A DNA stretch of 10,048 nucleotides. Source: Baffinella frigidus (taxonomy: Eukaryota > Cryptophyceae > Cryptomonadales > Baffinellaceae). The position numbers and the translations under genes are program-made. The stretch lies in assembly GCA_026770585.1 (NCBI GenBank), contig MU646960.1, positions 59,182-69,229 of the forward strand, given 5' to 3'. Position 1 is the stretch's first letter. Each line of letters opens with the position of its first letter. Below are positions 1 to 5,494 of the stretch, one piece after another. The notes beneath the pieces are model-generated. The model was not told the origin of the DNA and did not search any database. It saw only the letters and a list, made by a program, of their open reading frames with translations.

Positions 1-49
1 AACCCCTAACCCCTAACCCCTAACCCCCAACCCCTAACCCCTAACCCCT
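1..49. repeat. Terminal telomeric repeat array (TTAGGGG type)
   Basis: Seven consecutive 7-bp units, AACCCCT on the + strand. The fourth unit is AACCCCC, equal to TTGGGGG on the G strand. The C-rich strand reads 5'->3' into the window, which is the orientation of a left chromosome end. The unit differs from both TTAGGG and TTTAGGG. The array ends at 49 and is followed by non-repetitive sequence. Telomere identity is inferred from unit, orientation and terminal position; the physical end may have been trimmed. Confidence 0.93.
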
Positions 50-71
50 ACACCCGCAGGTGCACGACCGC

Positions 72-102
72 GTGTGGGATGACCCATGTGGGTCATCCCC
101 AC
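72..102. repeat. Telomere-proximal inverted repeat (hairpin)
   Basis: A perfect 10-bp inverted repeat, GGGATGACCC (76-85) and GGGTCATCCC (90-99), has a 4-base spacer, ATGT. A further GTG/CAC pairing outside it is possible with one bulged base. It lies 27 bp inside the last telomeric unit. Its GTGTGGGATGACC portion resembles the GTGTAGGATGACC part of the 42-bp minisatellite at 5161-5327. No function can be read from it. Confidence 0.7.
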
Positions 103-411
103 TGTGGAATAAACCACGCCAGGGCACAAGTTGAAATTTCATTTTACTACACGGTGTTGGGGTCAAGTGGATTCTACCCGGGAAACACGTCAAAAGTGAT
201 GGGACTTGGAGCTCTTTGCTGGCGGAGTTTTTAAAATATGTACCACGATAAGCCATCTAAACACTTTTTAGCGAAAACGAGCGTGCATGCACATCAAACT
301 TATGACCTGGCGTGGATTCCAGGATTTCGTCCTGTCACCGCTCGAGGCTGGAAGAGGGAGTATTTTAAATGTGGGGTTGTTAAATTCAGTACCAGTCACG
401 GGCAGGCTTGG
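103..411. other. Unique subtelomeric DNA, no gene recognised
   Basis: About 300 bp of lower-GC sequence with no copy elsewhere in the window that I could find. Small open frames exist on both strands, including a 98-codon frame starting at 238, but their residue composition is unremarkable and nothing resembles a domain. I see no RNA gene and no promoter element I would defend. Confidence 0.5.
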
Positions 412-445
412 TCACGTACCAGCTCGAATTCGAGCGGGTACGTGA
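412..445. repeat. 34-bp near-perfect palindrome
   Basis: Both arms are 17 bp and meet at the centre GAATTC. The outer part pairs TCACGTACC with GGTACGTGA, the inner part pairs GCTCGAA with TTCGAGC, and a single A/G mismatch (421/436) interrupts it. It has no loop, so it could be a dimeric protein-binding site or cruciform-forming DNA. It lies in otherwise non-repetitive sequence. No second copy was seen in the window. Confidence 0.8.
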
Positions 446-549
446 ACAAACGCCCTTATTGTGTAAAAATTACTATACCCTTTTTTTTCTTCACGTGTAA
501 AGGACTTGTAAAGGTAAAACTTTTCAAATATTAACATTTCGAGCCTCGA

Positions 550-571
550 GTGGTACAAGAGCTCGTACCAC
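550..571. repeat. Short inverted repeat GTGGTAC/GTACCAC
   Basis: GTGGTAC (550-556) and GTACCAC (565-571) are separated by 8 bases that include GAGCTC. It is immediately left of R3 copy a. It shares the GTACC core with the palindrome at 412-445 but is not a copy of it. Confidence 0.55.
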
Positions 572-580
572 ACGGGCTAC

Positions 581-683
581 GAAGAGATTTTCGGCCCGAA
601 TCGGGCCGACTCTCCATTACCTTATCTGTAGGAACCCCTCTATGTCACTACGGGTTGCCTATTAATACTGTAGGGTCGTAGGT
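581..683. repeat. R3 interspersed repeat, copy a
   Basis: First of three copies of a family recognised by a CGGCCC-AATCGGGCC inverted repeat, then GTAGGAACCCC, TATGTC-CTACGG-TTGCCTA and GTAGGGTCGTAGG. It matches 2159-2303 best. In this copy the CCCTACGG/CCGTAGGG stem found in the other two is damaged by substitutions and a small insertion. It stops near 683, just before a 60-bp tandem repeat. Confidence 0.75.
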
Positions 684-693
684 CTAAGTCTAG

Positions 694-844
694 TGTTAGA
701 CCAGGTTCGGCCCCCGAGCGAGGTGTTAGGAATTTTCAGGGGCGGCCCAGTAGTCTTAGACCAGGTTTGGGCCTCGAGCGAGGTGTTAGGATTTTTTGGG
801 GGCAGTCCAGTCGTGTTAGACCAGGTTCGACCCCCGAGCGCGAT
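694..844. repeat. 60-bp tandem minisatellite, about 2.5 units
   Basis: TTAGACCAGGTT recurs at 696, 756 and 816, an exact 60-bp period. Each unit contains CGAGCGAGGTGTTAGG and a G-rich stretch. The third unit is cut off near 844, where R2 copy 1 follows. Because 60 is a multiple of 3, a minus-strand frame stays open through it with a 20-residue periodicity. That frame also runs into the R2 repeat, so I treat it as fortuitous. Confidence 0.85.
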
Positions 845-857
845 TGACCTGTGACGG

Positions 858-947
858 GGAAAAATGCTTTCTCTGCAGTCCTTTCTACGGAAGGGCGTGT
901 CGTTGGCATATGTTGGGAGCATTTAAAACCTAAAGGACCTAAAGGAC
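858..947 (-). repeat. R2 interspersed repeat, copy 1
   Basis: Inverse-orientation copy of R2. On the + strand it reads AAAAATGCTTTCTCTGCAGT, CTACGGAAGGGCGTGTCGTT, ATATGTTGGGAGC, and ends in AACCTAAAGGACCTAAAGGA. The distal half seen in copy 2 (about 1687-1745) is missing. It belongs with copies 6 and 7 in having CATATGCCAACG rather than CATAGCCCAACG. Confidence 0.9.
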
Positions 948-1022
948 GAGGAGTGAGAGAGATTGGTAATGTATTGCCTAACAACCAGCGTCAGCGCCGC
1001 ACATGCTACGCATTGTGCCACT

Positions 1023-1176
1023 TACCACCAACCCCCACGGCTTGGGCAAATCGAAGGTTTTCGATTTCCCAATTTCAAGGGGAATTGGAGCCGTTGAAGT
1101 CGAATTCCGACTTCAACCCCCTTGAAATCCCAAATCGAAAATCGTCGATTTGCCCAAGCCGCGAGGGTTGGTGGTA
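1023..1176. repeat. 154-bp fold-back element
   Basis: The left arm (1023-1082) and right arm (about 1117-1176) are inverted copies with few mismatches; shared blocks include ACCACCAAC, GGCTTGGGCAAATCGA and TTTCAAGGGG. The spacer itself contains GTTGAAGTCG / CGACTTCAAC around AATTC, so the whole element can fold into one long hairpin. ACGAGGAGTGA occurs on both sides (946-956 and 1187-1197) but is not flush with the arms. It is probably a MITE or fold-back transposon; transcription would give a long dsRNA-like stem. No TA or other clear target duplication abuts the arms. Confidence 0.85.
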
Positions 1177-1208
1177 CTGTACTTCACGAGGAGTGACTCT
1201 TGCAGACT

Positions 1209-1290
1209 GAGACCTTGAGGTCCTGTAGGTTTCTTTGAAGTCCCACCATAGGCGGGCGCTGCAACTTATCTGCAGAAAAGCGAGTGGTTG
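1209..1290 (+). repeat. R2 repeat, diverged copy 9
   Basis: A forward copy of the diverged R2 subfamily also seen at 6901-7000. It shares CTTGAGGTCCTGTAGGTTTC, CCCACCATAGGCGG and CTGCAGAAAAGCG. To its right, TTGCAGACTGAG (1199-1210 and again near 1307-1318) and several GAGTGG blocks make a loose repeat to about 1325. Confidence 0.65.
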
Positions 1291-1332
1291 GGTGCCGATT
1301 GAGTGGTTGCAGACTGAGTGGCCAGAATCAAG

Positions 1333-1446
1333 GCATTTCCGTTATCCGTAGAACCCCCCCCTATGTCCCTACGGATTGCCTGCCGTAGGGTCCTAGGTCT
1401 TGTCGCTTACGGTTGAATCAAAATCCCTTCCAAGTCCGCTGTTTGG
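1333..1446. repeat. R3 interspersed repeat, copy b
   Basis: Matches R3 copy c over TTTCCGTTA, ATCCGTAG, AACCCCCCCTATGTCCCTAC, GGATTGCCT and CCGTAGGGTC. Further right it shares AAATCC-TTC-AAGTCCGCTGT. A perfect 8-bp stem is present: CCCTACGG (1367-1374) and CCGTAGGG (1383-1390) around an 8-base loop. The CGGCCC part at the left of copies a and c is absent. Confidence 0.8.
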
Positions 1447-1686
1447 CCTCAAGAACCTAAAGGATATCACGCCATAGCATCCTTACTACTGAACCACCCT
1501 GGCGAGCCTTTCGAATTTGCCCTCAAGACTTTTAAACTCTGGTTGTAAACCGGACAAAAGTCAATTCCTTCAAAGAATTGTGTCCACAGTTGTGGAATTT
1601 CTTTTTGTGTGACCCAACCCCGGGTCTGATTCGGGCCGGGAAGAAATCAAAAGGCACGCTGGGGAGGTTCAGTAGTAGTATTCCTT
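1447..1686. other. Spacer, no gene seen
   Basis: About 240 bp between R3 copy b and R2 copy 2. It begins with AAGAACCTAAAGGATA, which resembles the R2 terminus (compare ACCTAAAGGATAAC at 1821-1834), so it may hold an R2 end fragment. A short inverted repeat, AATTCCTTCAAAGAATT, is at about 1563-1579. Nothing else is recognisable. Confidence 0.5.
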
Positions 1687-1830
1687 TGCTTTATCCCCTC
1701 TTCACGAACCTCTGCACTGGAGAGCGAAACGCGATCCGAAAGCAAAAATGCTTTCTCTGCAGTCCTTTCTACGGAAGGGCGTGGCGTTGGGCTATGTTGG
1801 GAGAAATTAAAACCTCAAGGACCTAAAGGA
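1687..1830 (-). repeat. R2 interspersed repeat, copy 2 (near full length)
   Basis: Inverse-orientation copy holding both halves of the family: ATCCCCTCTTCACGAACCTC, GCACTGGAGAGCGAAACGCG, the AAAGCAAAAATGCTTT hairpin (inverted repeat of 7 bp on each side), CTACGGAAGGGCGTGGCGTT and AAATTAAAACCT. It defines, with copies 3, 4 and 5, a unit of about 140 bp. Minus-strand open frames across such copies give the same peptide wherever the repeat occurs, so they are repeat shadows. Confidence 0.92.
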
Positions 1831-2158
1831 TAACAAGAGCTGCCAGGGTTGGGAGGCTACCACTGTCAGCAGCGTTCATGGGCGATGAGCAAGCTAAATG
1901 CGTGTTTCGGGCGGAGACCCGCAGGAAGGGCAAATGGTGCATGTTTTTGGATTCAAGTGAATTTTCCGGACTCGAATCGCTGTCAAACTTCGCACGGTGC
2001 TGCCACATGTGCCTACTGCTTTCCCGAACACTCACATCAAGCGTGTATATCTGTACGGGCTGCCAAGCACCGGGGCATGCTTTTGCCAATTTGGTGGGTT
2101 TAATGGTTGGGGTGGTTTGGCAGTGGGAAATCAACTTGTCCGACCACACAGCTGGCTT
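1831..2158. other. Region of overlapping small open frames, no gene recognised
   Basis: Four open frames of 84-121 codons overlap here on both strands. None has a recognisable domain. The + frame from 1878 (110 codons) contains a CxxCxxxxH arrangement (CTGCQAPGH), but where a retroviral-type zinc knuckle needs its last Cys there is Leu. Part of the segment recurs in diverged form downstream: the AAACTTCGCACGGTGCTGCC region (about 1984-2003) resembles 2355-2372, and CAACTTGTCCGACC resembles 2328-2341. That favours decayed repeat rather than a gene. Confidence 0.45.
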
Positions 2159-2303
2159 CGAAGGTACTTTCGGCCCAAATCGGGCCACCTTTCCGTTACT
2201 TTATCCGTAGGAACCCCCCCTATGTCCCTACGGATTGCCTACCGTAGGGTCGTAGGCCTCATCGCTTAGGGGGTACTTAAAATCCTTTCGAAGTCCGCTG
2301 TGT
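2159..2303. repeat. R3 interspersed repeat, copy c (longest)
   Basis: The most complete R3 copy. It starts with TTCGGCCCAAATCGGGCCAC, continues through GTAGGAACCCCCCCTATGTC and has a perfect stem, CCCTACGG (2226-2233) with CCGTAGGG (2242-2249), loop ATTGCCTA. It ends around CGAAGTCCGCTGTGTGG. Copy b shares the right half and copy a the left half. Confidence 0.85.
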
Positions 2304-2373
2304 GGTTGGTGGCTTGGGAGGTGGAAGTCAACTTGTCCAACTCGGATCGCGCCCAAACTTTGCACGTTGCCCG

Positions 2374-2511
2374 TTTGGTCCTTCAGGTTTTAAATGCTCC
2401 CAACATAGCCCAACGACACGCCCTTCCGTAGAAAGGATCTGCAGAAAAAGCATTTTTGCTTCCGGATCGCATTTAGCTCTTCAGTGCAGAGGCTCGTGAA
2501 GAGGGGATGCA
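2374..2511 (+). repeat. R2 interspersed repeat, copy 3
   Basis: Forward copy running from GGTCCTTCAGGTTTTAAATG through CCAACGACACGCCCTTCCGT, GCATTTTTGCTTCCGGATCG and CAGTGCAGAGGCTCGTGAAG. It is close to copies 2, 4 and 5 but has a 1-bp insertion in GGATCTGCAG relative to GGACTGCAG. Confidence 0.9.
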
Positions 2512-2695
2512 GGATGATGGTGCCTTCCAACATCAACTGTACGCCCGCGACACATCAATTTCTCGGGTGTGACAGCACCAGATTTTGTACTCTAAAGCTA
2601 GCAGGTTCTTTTAGACCTCCAAACGCTCGCCATCCCTCAAGTGGCGAGGGGGTCAAAATCGACCCCCAAGAGGCCCTAGGTAGGTCCTAGGGCGC
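2512..2695. other. Unique spacer with two adjacent hairpins
   Basis: Two inverted repeats lie back to back. CTCGCCA (2626-2632) pairs with TGGCGAG (2642-2648) around 9 bases. GGGGGTC (2648-2654) pairs with GACCCCC (2661-2667) around AAAATC. Just right, CCCTAGGTAGGTCCTAGGGC resembles, inverted, the CCCTAGGACCTGCCTAGG core of MITE-2. No coding signal is seen. Confidence 0.6.
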
Positions 2696-2816
2696 TACAA
2701 GGGTACCTCGCTCATAAGAACCCCCCCCCCCCCAGGAACCTACAGTGGGCCTATGCCTAGGGCTGTATGGTGATCCTCGGGGGGTGGGCGTTTCTTATGA
2801 GCGAGGTACCCCTGTA
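2696..2816 (+). mobile_element. MITE-1 copy A
   Basis: A 121-bp element including a TA at each end. The left inverted repeat is CAAGGGTACCTCGCTCATAA (one change from consensus CAGGGG) and the right is TTCTTATGAGCGAGGTACCC then CTG-TA. The interior holds a C13 tract, CCTACAGTGGGCCTATGCC and a G-rich stretch. Flanking TA, terminal repeats and lack of coding capacity fit a non-autonomous Tc1/mariner-like MITE; the superfamily is inferred only from the TA. Confidence 0.92.
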
Positions 2817-2896
2817 CGGTAGGCCGTATGCACATACTCGGCACTGAAGGGACGCCGGCAGGCTTCCGATCCGCGAGGACGAAAAGCACTGGTTGT

Positions 2897-2962
2897 GAGC
2901 CTCGGTCGGACAGGTGACGAACCTCGATCGGACAGGTGACGAGCCTCGGTAGTACTGGTGCC
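2897..2962. repeat. 22-bp tandem repeat, 3 units
   Basis: GAGCCTCGGTCGGACAGGTG-AC at 2897, GAACCTCGATCGGACAGGTG-AC at 2919, and a diverged third unit beginning GAGCCTCGGT at 2941. The period is exactly 22 bp. The flanks 2817-2896 and 2963-3005 show no recognisable feature. Confidence 0.85.
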
Positions 2963-3005
2963 TCATCGGGAGAGCCCGCCCCGGAGCAGCGCCTTCTGGG
3001 GATAC

Positions 3006-3750
3006 ATTTTAGGTCCTTTAGGTTTTAATTTCTCCCAACATAGCCCAACGACACGCCCTTCCGTAGAAAGGACTGCAGAGAAAGCATTTTTGCTTTTGGA
3101 TCGCGTTTAGCTCTCCAGTGCAGAGGCTCGTGTAGAAGGGATAGAGGGTGGTTCTCTTGGGGTGAGTGAAGGTATACCAACTGGTTCCCATGCTCACACA
3201 CGCACCGAACCCAAGTCAGCCTCCTTTGAGGCTCATGGTATCCCATGGTTGGAGCATAAGATCTCCAATCACGGATACCCCACAAGGTGAGAGGGATTGT
3301 GTGGGGGTGTGAGGTGAAATCAGTCAACACACCAACGGTGAAGGGAGACATTTGTGGTTGTGTAGGGGTTTTCCCCAATGTACGGACGTCAGCAAAGTTA
3401 AGGGCAATTCAAGCGTCAGAAATCAACACCAGTAAGACATCAAAACAGTGGTGGCTGTACAGAGGTTTCCCCCAGGCTGTACAGAATGTAGCTGTGTAAC
3501 GACGCATGGGGAGCTACTCTCAGCGATTCGCCTCCACCTACAGTTGCGCGGCAGCACGTCCCTAACTTACACTCATGCGACATGTCGTGGTCCTCTCAGG
3601 CTCATACCCCACCTATCCATGCGACGGTCTACGTGTTCGGCTCGCCTGAAGGACTCAACTGACCGCCGTCTGCTCCTCTCTGTTAGCCCATCCATATGCG
3701 TTAGCGCCTAGCTGCGTTAGCACCCACCCCCGTTAGCACCCACCCCCGTT
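3006..3750 (+). repeat. Segmental duplication, unit 1
   Basis: Direct copy of 4083-5160. It starts in R2 copy 4 and continues into non-R2 sequence shared with unit 2: GCACCGAACCCAAGTCAGCC, TACCCCACAAGGTGAGAG, GGTGTGAGGTGAAATCAGT, then after an unmatched 86 bp (3377-3462) CAGGCTGTAC, GGCAGCACGTCCCTA and CATACCCCACCTATCCATGC. Both units end in GTTAGC-CCCACCC sequence. The 55-codon + frame shared by both units (LRGSTSL..., from about 3542) differs at 12 codons, by my count 10 nonsynonymous and 2 synonymous, which argues against a conserved protein. Confidence 0.88.
3007..3150 (+). repeat. R2 interspersed repeat, copy 4
   Basis: Forward, near full-length copy beginning TTTAGGTCCTTTAGGTTTTA. It has the GAAAGCATTTTTGCTTT hairpin and the CAGTGCAGAGGCTCGTG distal half. 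It forms the left end of segmental duplication unit 1, as copy 5 does of unit 2. Confidence 0.92.
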
Positions 3751-3755
3751 AGCAC
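3716..3755. repeat. 16-bp tandem repeat GTTAGCACCCACCCCC
   Basis: Two exact 16-bp units (3716-3731 and 3732-3747) and a half unit. Looser versions of the same CGTTAG/CCCACCC wording occur at 3690-3715, 3756-3815, 3881-3956 and 5103-5160, so this is the ordered core of a wider degenerate array. Confidence 0.85.
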
Positions 3756-3815
3756 TGTGAGACACCACCACCCACCCATGATAGTGCCCACCCACATTGG
3801 CGTTCACGCGTGACG

Positions 3816-3879
3816 TTAGGGGGTTAGGGGTTAGGGGTTGGGGGTTAGGGGTTGGGGGCTAGAGGTTAGAGGTTAAGAG
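3816..3879. repeat. Interstitial telomeric repeat (TTAGGGG), inward-facing
   Basis: About nine units on the + strand: TTAGGGG several times, TTGGGGG twice, then decaying CTAGAGG, TTAGAGG and TTAAGAG. It uses the same unit and the same TTGGGGG variant as the terminal array at 1-49, but in the opposite orientation: G-rich strand on +. It lies between the two segmental duplication units and has high G-quadruplex potential. Confidence 0.93.
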
Positions 3880-3956
3880 CAGGCCACACGCATCAGAGGC
3901 AATCCACACGCGTTAGAGCCCACCCACTCGCGTCAGTGTCCACCCACACGCGTCAG
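3880..3956. repeat. Degenerate CACACGCGTYAG repeats
   Basis: CCACACGCATCAG, CCACACGCGTTAG, CCCACTCGCGTCAG and CCACACGCGTCAG follow at roughly 20-26 bp spacing. The same wording resumes at about 4045-4083 (CAACGCGTCAAAGCCC, CGCACGCGTCAAAACCC). This looks like an old tandem array into which the TTTAGTG array is set. Confidence 0.7.
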
Positions 3957-4012
3957 TTAGTGTTTAGTGTTTAGTGTTTAGTGTTTAGTGTTTAGTGTTT
4001 AGTGTTTCAGTG
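3957..4012. repeat. 7-bp TTTAGTG tandem array
   Basis: Six perfect TTTAGTG units (3963-4004) with partial units at both sides (TTAGTG before, TTTCAGTG after). The 7-bp unit and TTTAG wording suggest a derivative of telomeric TTTAGGG with G to T at position 6, but the perfect homogeneity points to expansion after the change. TTTAGTG also appears twice near 9050. Confidence 0.95.
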
Positions 4013-4082
4013 CAACTTGAGACTAGTCGGTCGACCCGGGTGAACCCAACGCGTCAAAGCCCGCCGCACGCGTCAAAACCCG
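4013..4082. other. Spacer before duplication unit 2
   Basis: It contains a GTCGACCCGGGTGAACCC stretch and two ACGCGTCAAA repeats continuing the array at 3880-3956. No gene is present. Confidence 0.5.
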
Positions 4083-4083
4083 C

Positions 4084-4230
4084 CTTTAGGTCCTTGATGT
4101 TTTAATTTCGCCCAACATGGCCCAACGACACGCCCTTCCGTAGAAAGGACTGCAGAGAAAGCATTTTTGCTCTCGGATCGCGTTTCGCTCTCCAGTGCAG
4201 AGGCTCGTGTAGAGGGGATAGAGGGTGGTT
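4084..4230 (+). repeat. R2 interspersed repeat, copy 5
   Basis: Forward, near full-length copy from TTTAGGTCCTTGATGTTTTA to GCTCGTGTAGAGGGGATAGA. It differs from copy 4 by scattered substitutions. It anchors the left end of duplication unit 2. Confidence 0.92.
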
Positions 4231-4454
4231 CTCTTGGGGTGGGTGAAGGCTTGCGATACCGCTCCCATGCTCACTTACACGCACCGAACCCAAGTCAGCC
4301 TCCTTTGAGGCTCATGGCATCCCATGGTTGAAATTTAAGAGCTTCGATCACGAGTACCCCACAAGGTGAGAGTGATTGTGAGGGGGTGTGAGGTGAAATC
4401 AGTTAGACACCAAAGATGAAAGGAGAGAAATGTGGTTGTGTAGGGGTTTCCCCA

Positions 4455-4842
4455 CACAGTGGGGGGAGGGTGCGTGTGGGCGAACTCTAAGGTGTACGTT
4501 GTATGTTAGTGTGCAATTATCTGTGGAGACGGTCATCGGAACCTTGTCAAGTGAGGGATCAAGCCATTAGTAATACCTGCGATGTTTGACATCGTTGGGT
4601 TCAGCGATCCTTACCCTCATCCAACGGTCGTTGGGTTATTGTAAGGGTGCGTGTACCCCACCTAGTCCTCCTACAGTATAGGAAGTAGTTCCGACTTCAG
4701 GTCCCACTCAGACCACACTACAAAATACACCTTAGCCCTAAGCGGATCCTTTAGCAGCCCGATCGAGTTGCTTTACATAAATGCTGTAAAGCAGCTCGAC
4801 CCCTAAAAGCCAGCCAACGGGAGAGAGAAAGGTGGATGTGTA
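4455..4842. other. Extra segment in duplication unit 2, two hairpins, no gene
   Basis: Sequence with no partner in unit 1. One imperfect hairpin around 4607-4647 combines CCTTACCC / GGGTTATTGTAAGG-like arms with a CCAACG/CGTTGG core. A second has 13-bp arms with one mismatch, CGAGTTGCTTTAC (4764-4776) and GTAAAGCAGCTCG (4786-4798). An 86-codon minus-strand frame (4738-4998) crosses from this segment into the duplicated DNA and has no recognisable domain. Confidence 0.6.
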
Positions 4843-5160
4843 GGGGTTTTCCCCAGGCTGTACGTAATGTAGCTGTGCAAAGACACATGGGGAGCGGCTC
4901 GTCTCCGTTAGGGTCAACCTAGGTACAGCTACTTTTAGCGATTCGCCTCCACCTACAGTTGCGCGGCAGCACGTCCCTAGCCTACCCGTATGCGACATGT
5001 CGTCGTCCTCTCAGGCTCATACCCCACCTATCCATGCGGCGGTCTACGTGTTCGGCTGGTCTAAGGGACTTAACTAATCGCCGTCTGCTCCTCTCTGTTA
5101 GCCCATCCACATGCGTTAGAGCCCAGTTGCGTCGGCACCCACCCTCGTCAGCACCCAACC

Positions 5161-5327
5161 TACAACCCCGTGTATGATGACCGGGGTGACATTATCTAGG
5201 GATACAACCCCGTGTAGGATGACCGGGGTGACATTACCTGGGGATACAACCCCGTGTAGGATGACCGGAGTGACTTTATCTGAGGATACAACCCCGTGTA
5301 GGATAACCGAAGTGACTTTATCTGGAT
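5161..5327. repeat. 42-bp minisatellite, four units
   Basis: TACAACCCCGTGTA starts at 5161, 5203, 5245 and 5287, an exact 42-bp period. Units contain GATGACCGGGGTGACATTA. Changes accumulate to the right (CCGGGG to CCGGAG to CCGAAG; CATTA to CTTTA), and the last unit is 2 bp short before MITE-2. The array wording resumes at 5430 (TACAACCCCGTCGTCG), so the mobile element sits inside the array. Confidence 0.95.
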
Positions 5328-5430
5328 ATCCCTTAAGTGCCCAGTAGGCTCATACGCCCTACGGTAGGGCCCTAGGACCTGCCTAGGACCTCTTGGCCTG
5401 CAAATTTGACGGCATGGGCACTTAAGGGAT
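5328..5430. mobile_element. MITE-2 copy 1, inserted in the 42-bp array
   Basis: A 103-bp element with perfect 16-bp terminal inverted repeats, ATCCCTTAAGTGCCCA (5328-5343) and TGGGCACTTAAGGGAT (5415-5430). The interior has the self-complementary CCCTACGGTAGGGCCCTAGG and CCTAGGACCTGCCTAGGACC. Minisatellite sequence lies on both sides, so insertion occurred after the array formed; any target duplication is at most a few bases (AT) and ambiguous. There is no coding capacity, so mobility would need a transposase from elsewhere. Confidence 0.88.
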
Positions 5431-5461
5431 ACAACCCCGTCGTCGCTCCTTCCATGCTGTG

Positions 5462-5492
5462 CGGGGCCTTGCTCTGCGCCCGCAAGGCCCCG
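5462..5492. repeat. Strong GC-rich hairpin
   Basis: Perfect 11-bp arms, CGGGGCCTTGC (5462-5472) and GCAAGGCCCCG (5482-5492), flank a 9-base loop. It lies between the interrupted minisatellite and R2 copy 6. It has no T-tract and no gene next to it, so I do not call it a terminator. Confidence 0.75.
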
Positions 5493-5494
5493 TG

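Larger units (their letters stand above)
4083..5160 (+). repeat. Segmental duplication, unit 2
   Basis: Direct, diverged copy of 3006-3750. It aligns over R2 plus 4215-4454, and again over 4843-5157. Relative to unit 1 it carries about 300 bp of extra sequence (4455-4842) and a further insertion near 4895-4930. The phrase TGTGTAGGGGTTT-CCCC ends the first aligned block (about 4436-4453) and recurs at 4837-4854, so the extra segment is bracketed by a short direct repeat that could mark its insertion or a slipped duplication. Confidence 0.88.

Noticed and set aside
816-844. tRNA-like B-box word GGTTCGACCCC in the 60-bp repeat
   Set aside because: The flanking bases do not form a T stem, there is no A box at the right distance and no cloverleaf. 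The other units carry GGTTCGGCC or GGTTTGGGC.
662-922. Minus-strand frame with 20-residue repeats (GRTWSNT)
   Set aside because: The period of 60 bp keeps any frame open, and the same frame includes translated R2 repeat.
1823-2188. 121-codon minus-strand frame and overlapping 110-codon + frame with CxxCxxxxH
   Set aside because: Both strands are open, no domain is complete (the zinc-knuckle final Cys is Leu), and parts of the DNA recur in decayed form at about 2328-2372.
3542-5177. Shared frame LRGSTSL... conserved in both duplication units
   Set aside because: Of 12 differing codons about 10 are nonsynonymous, the upstream context differs between units, and the frame is only about 55 codons.
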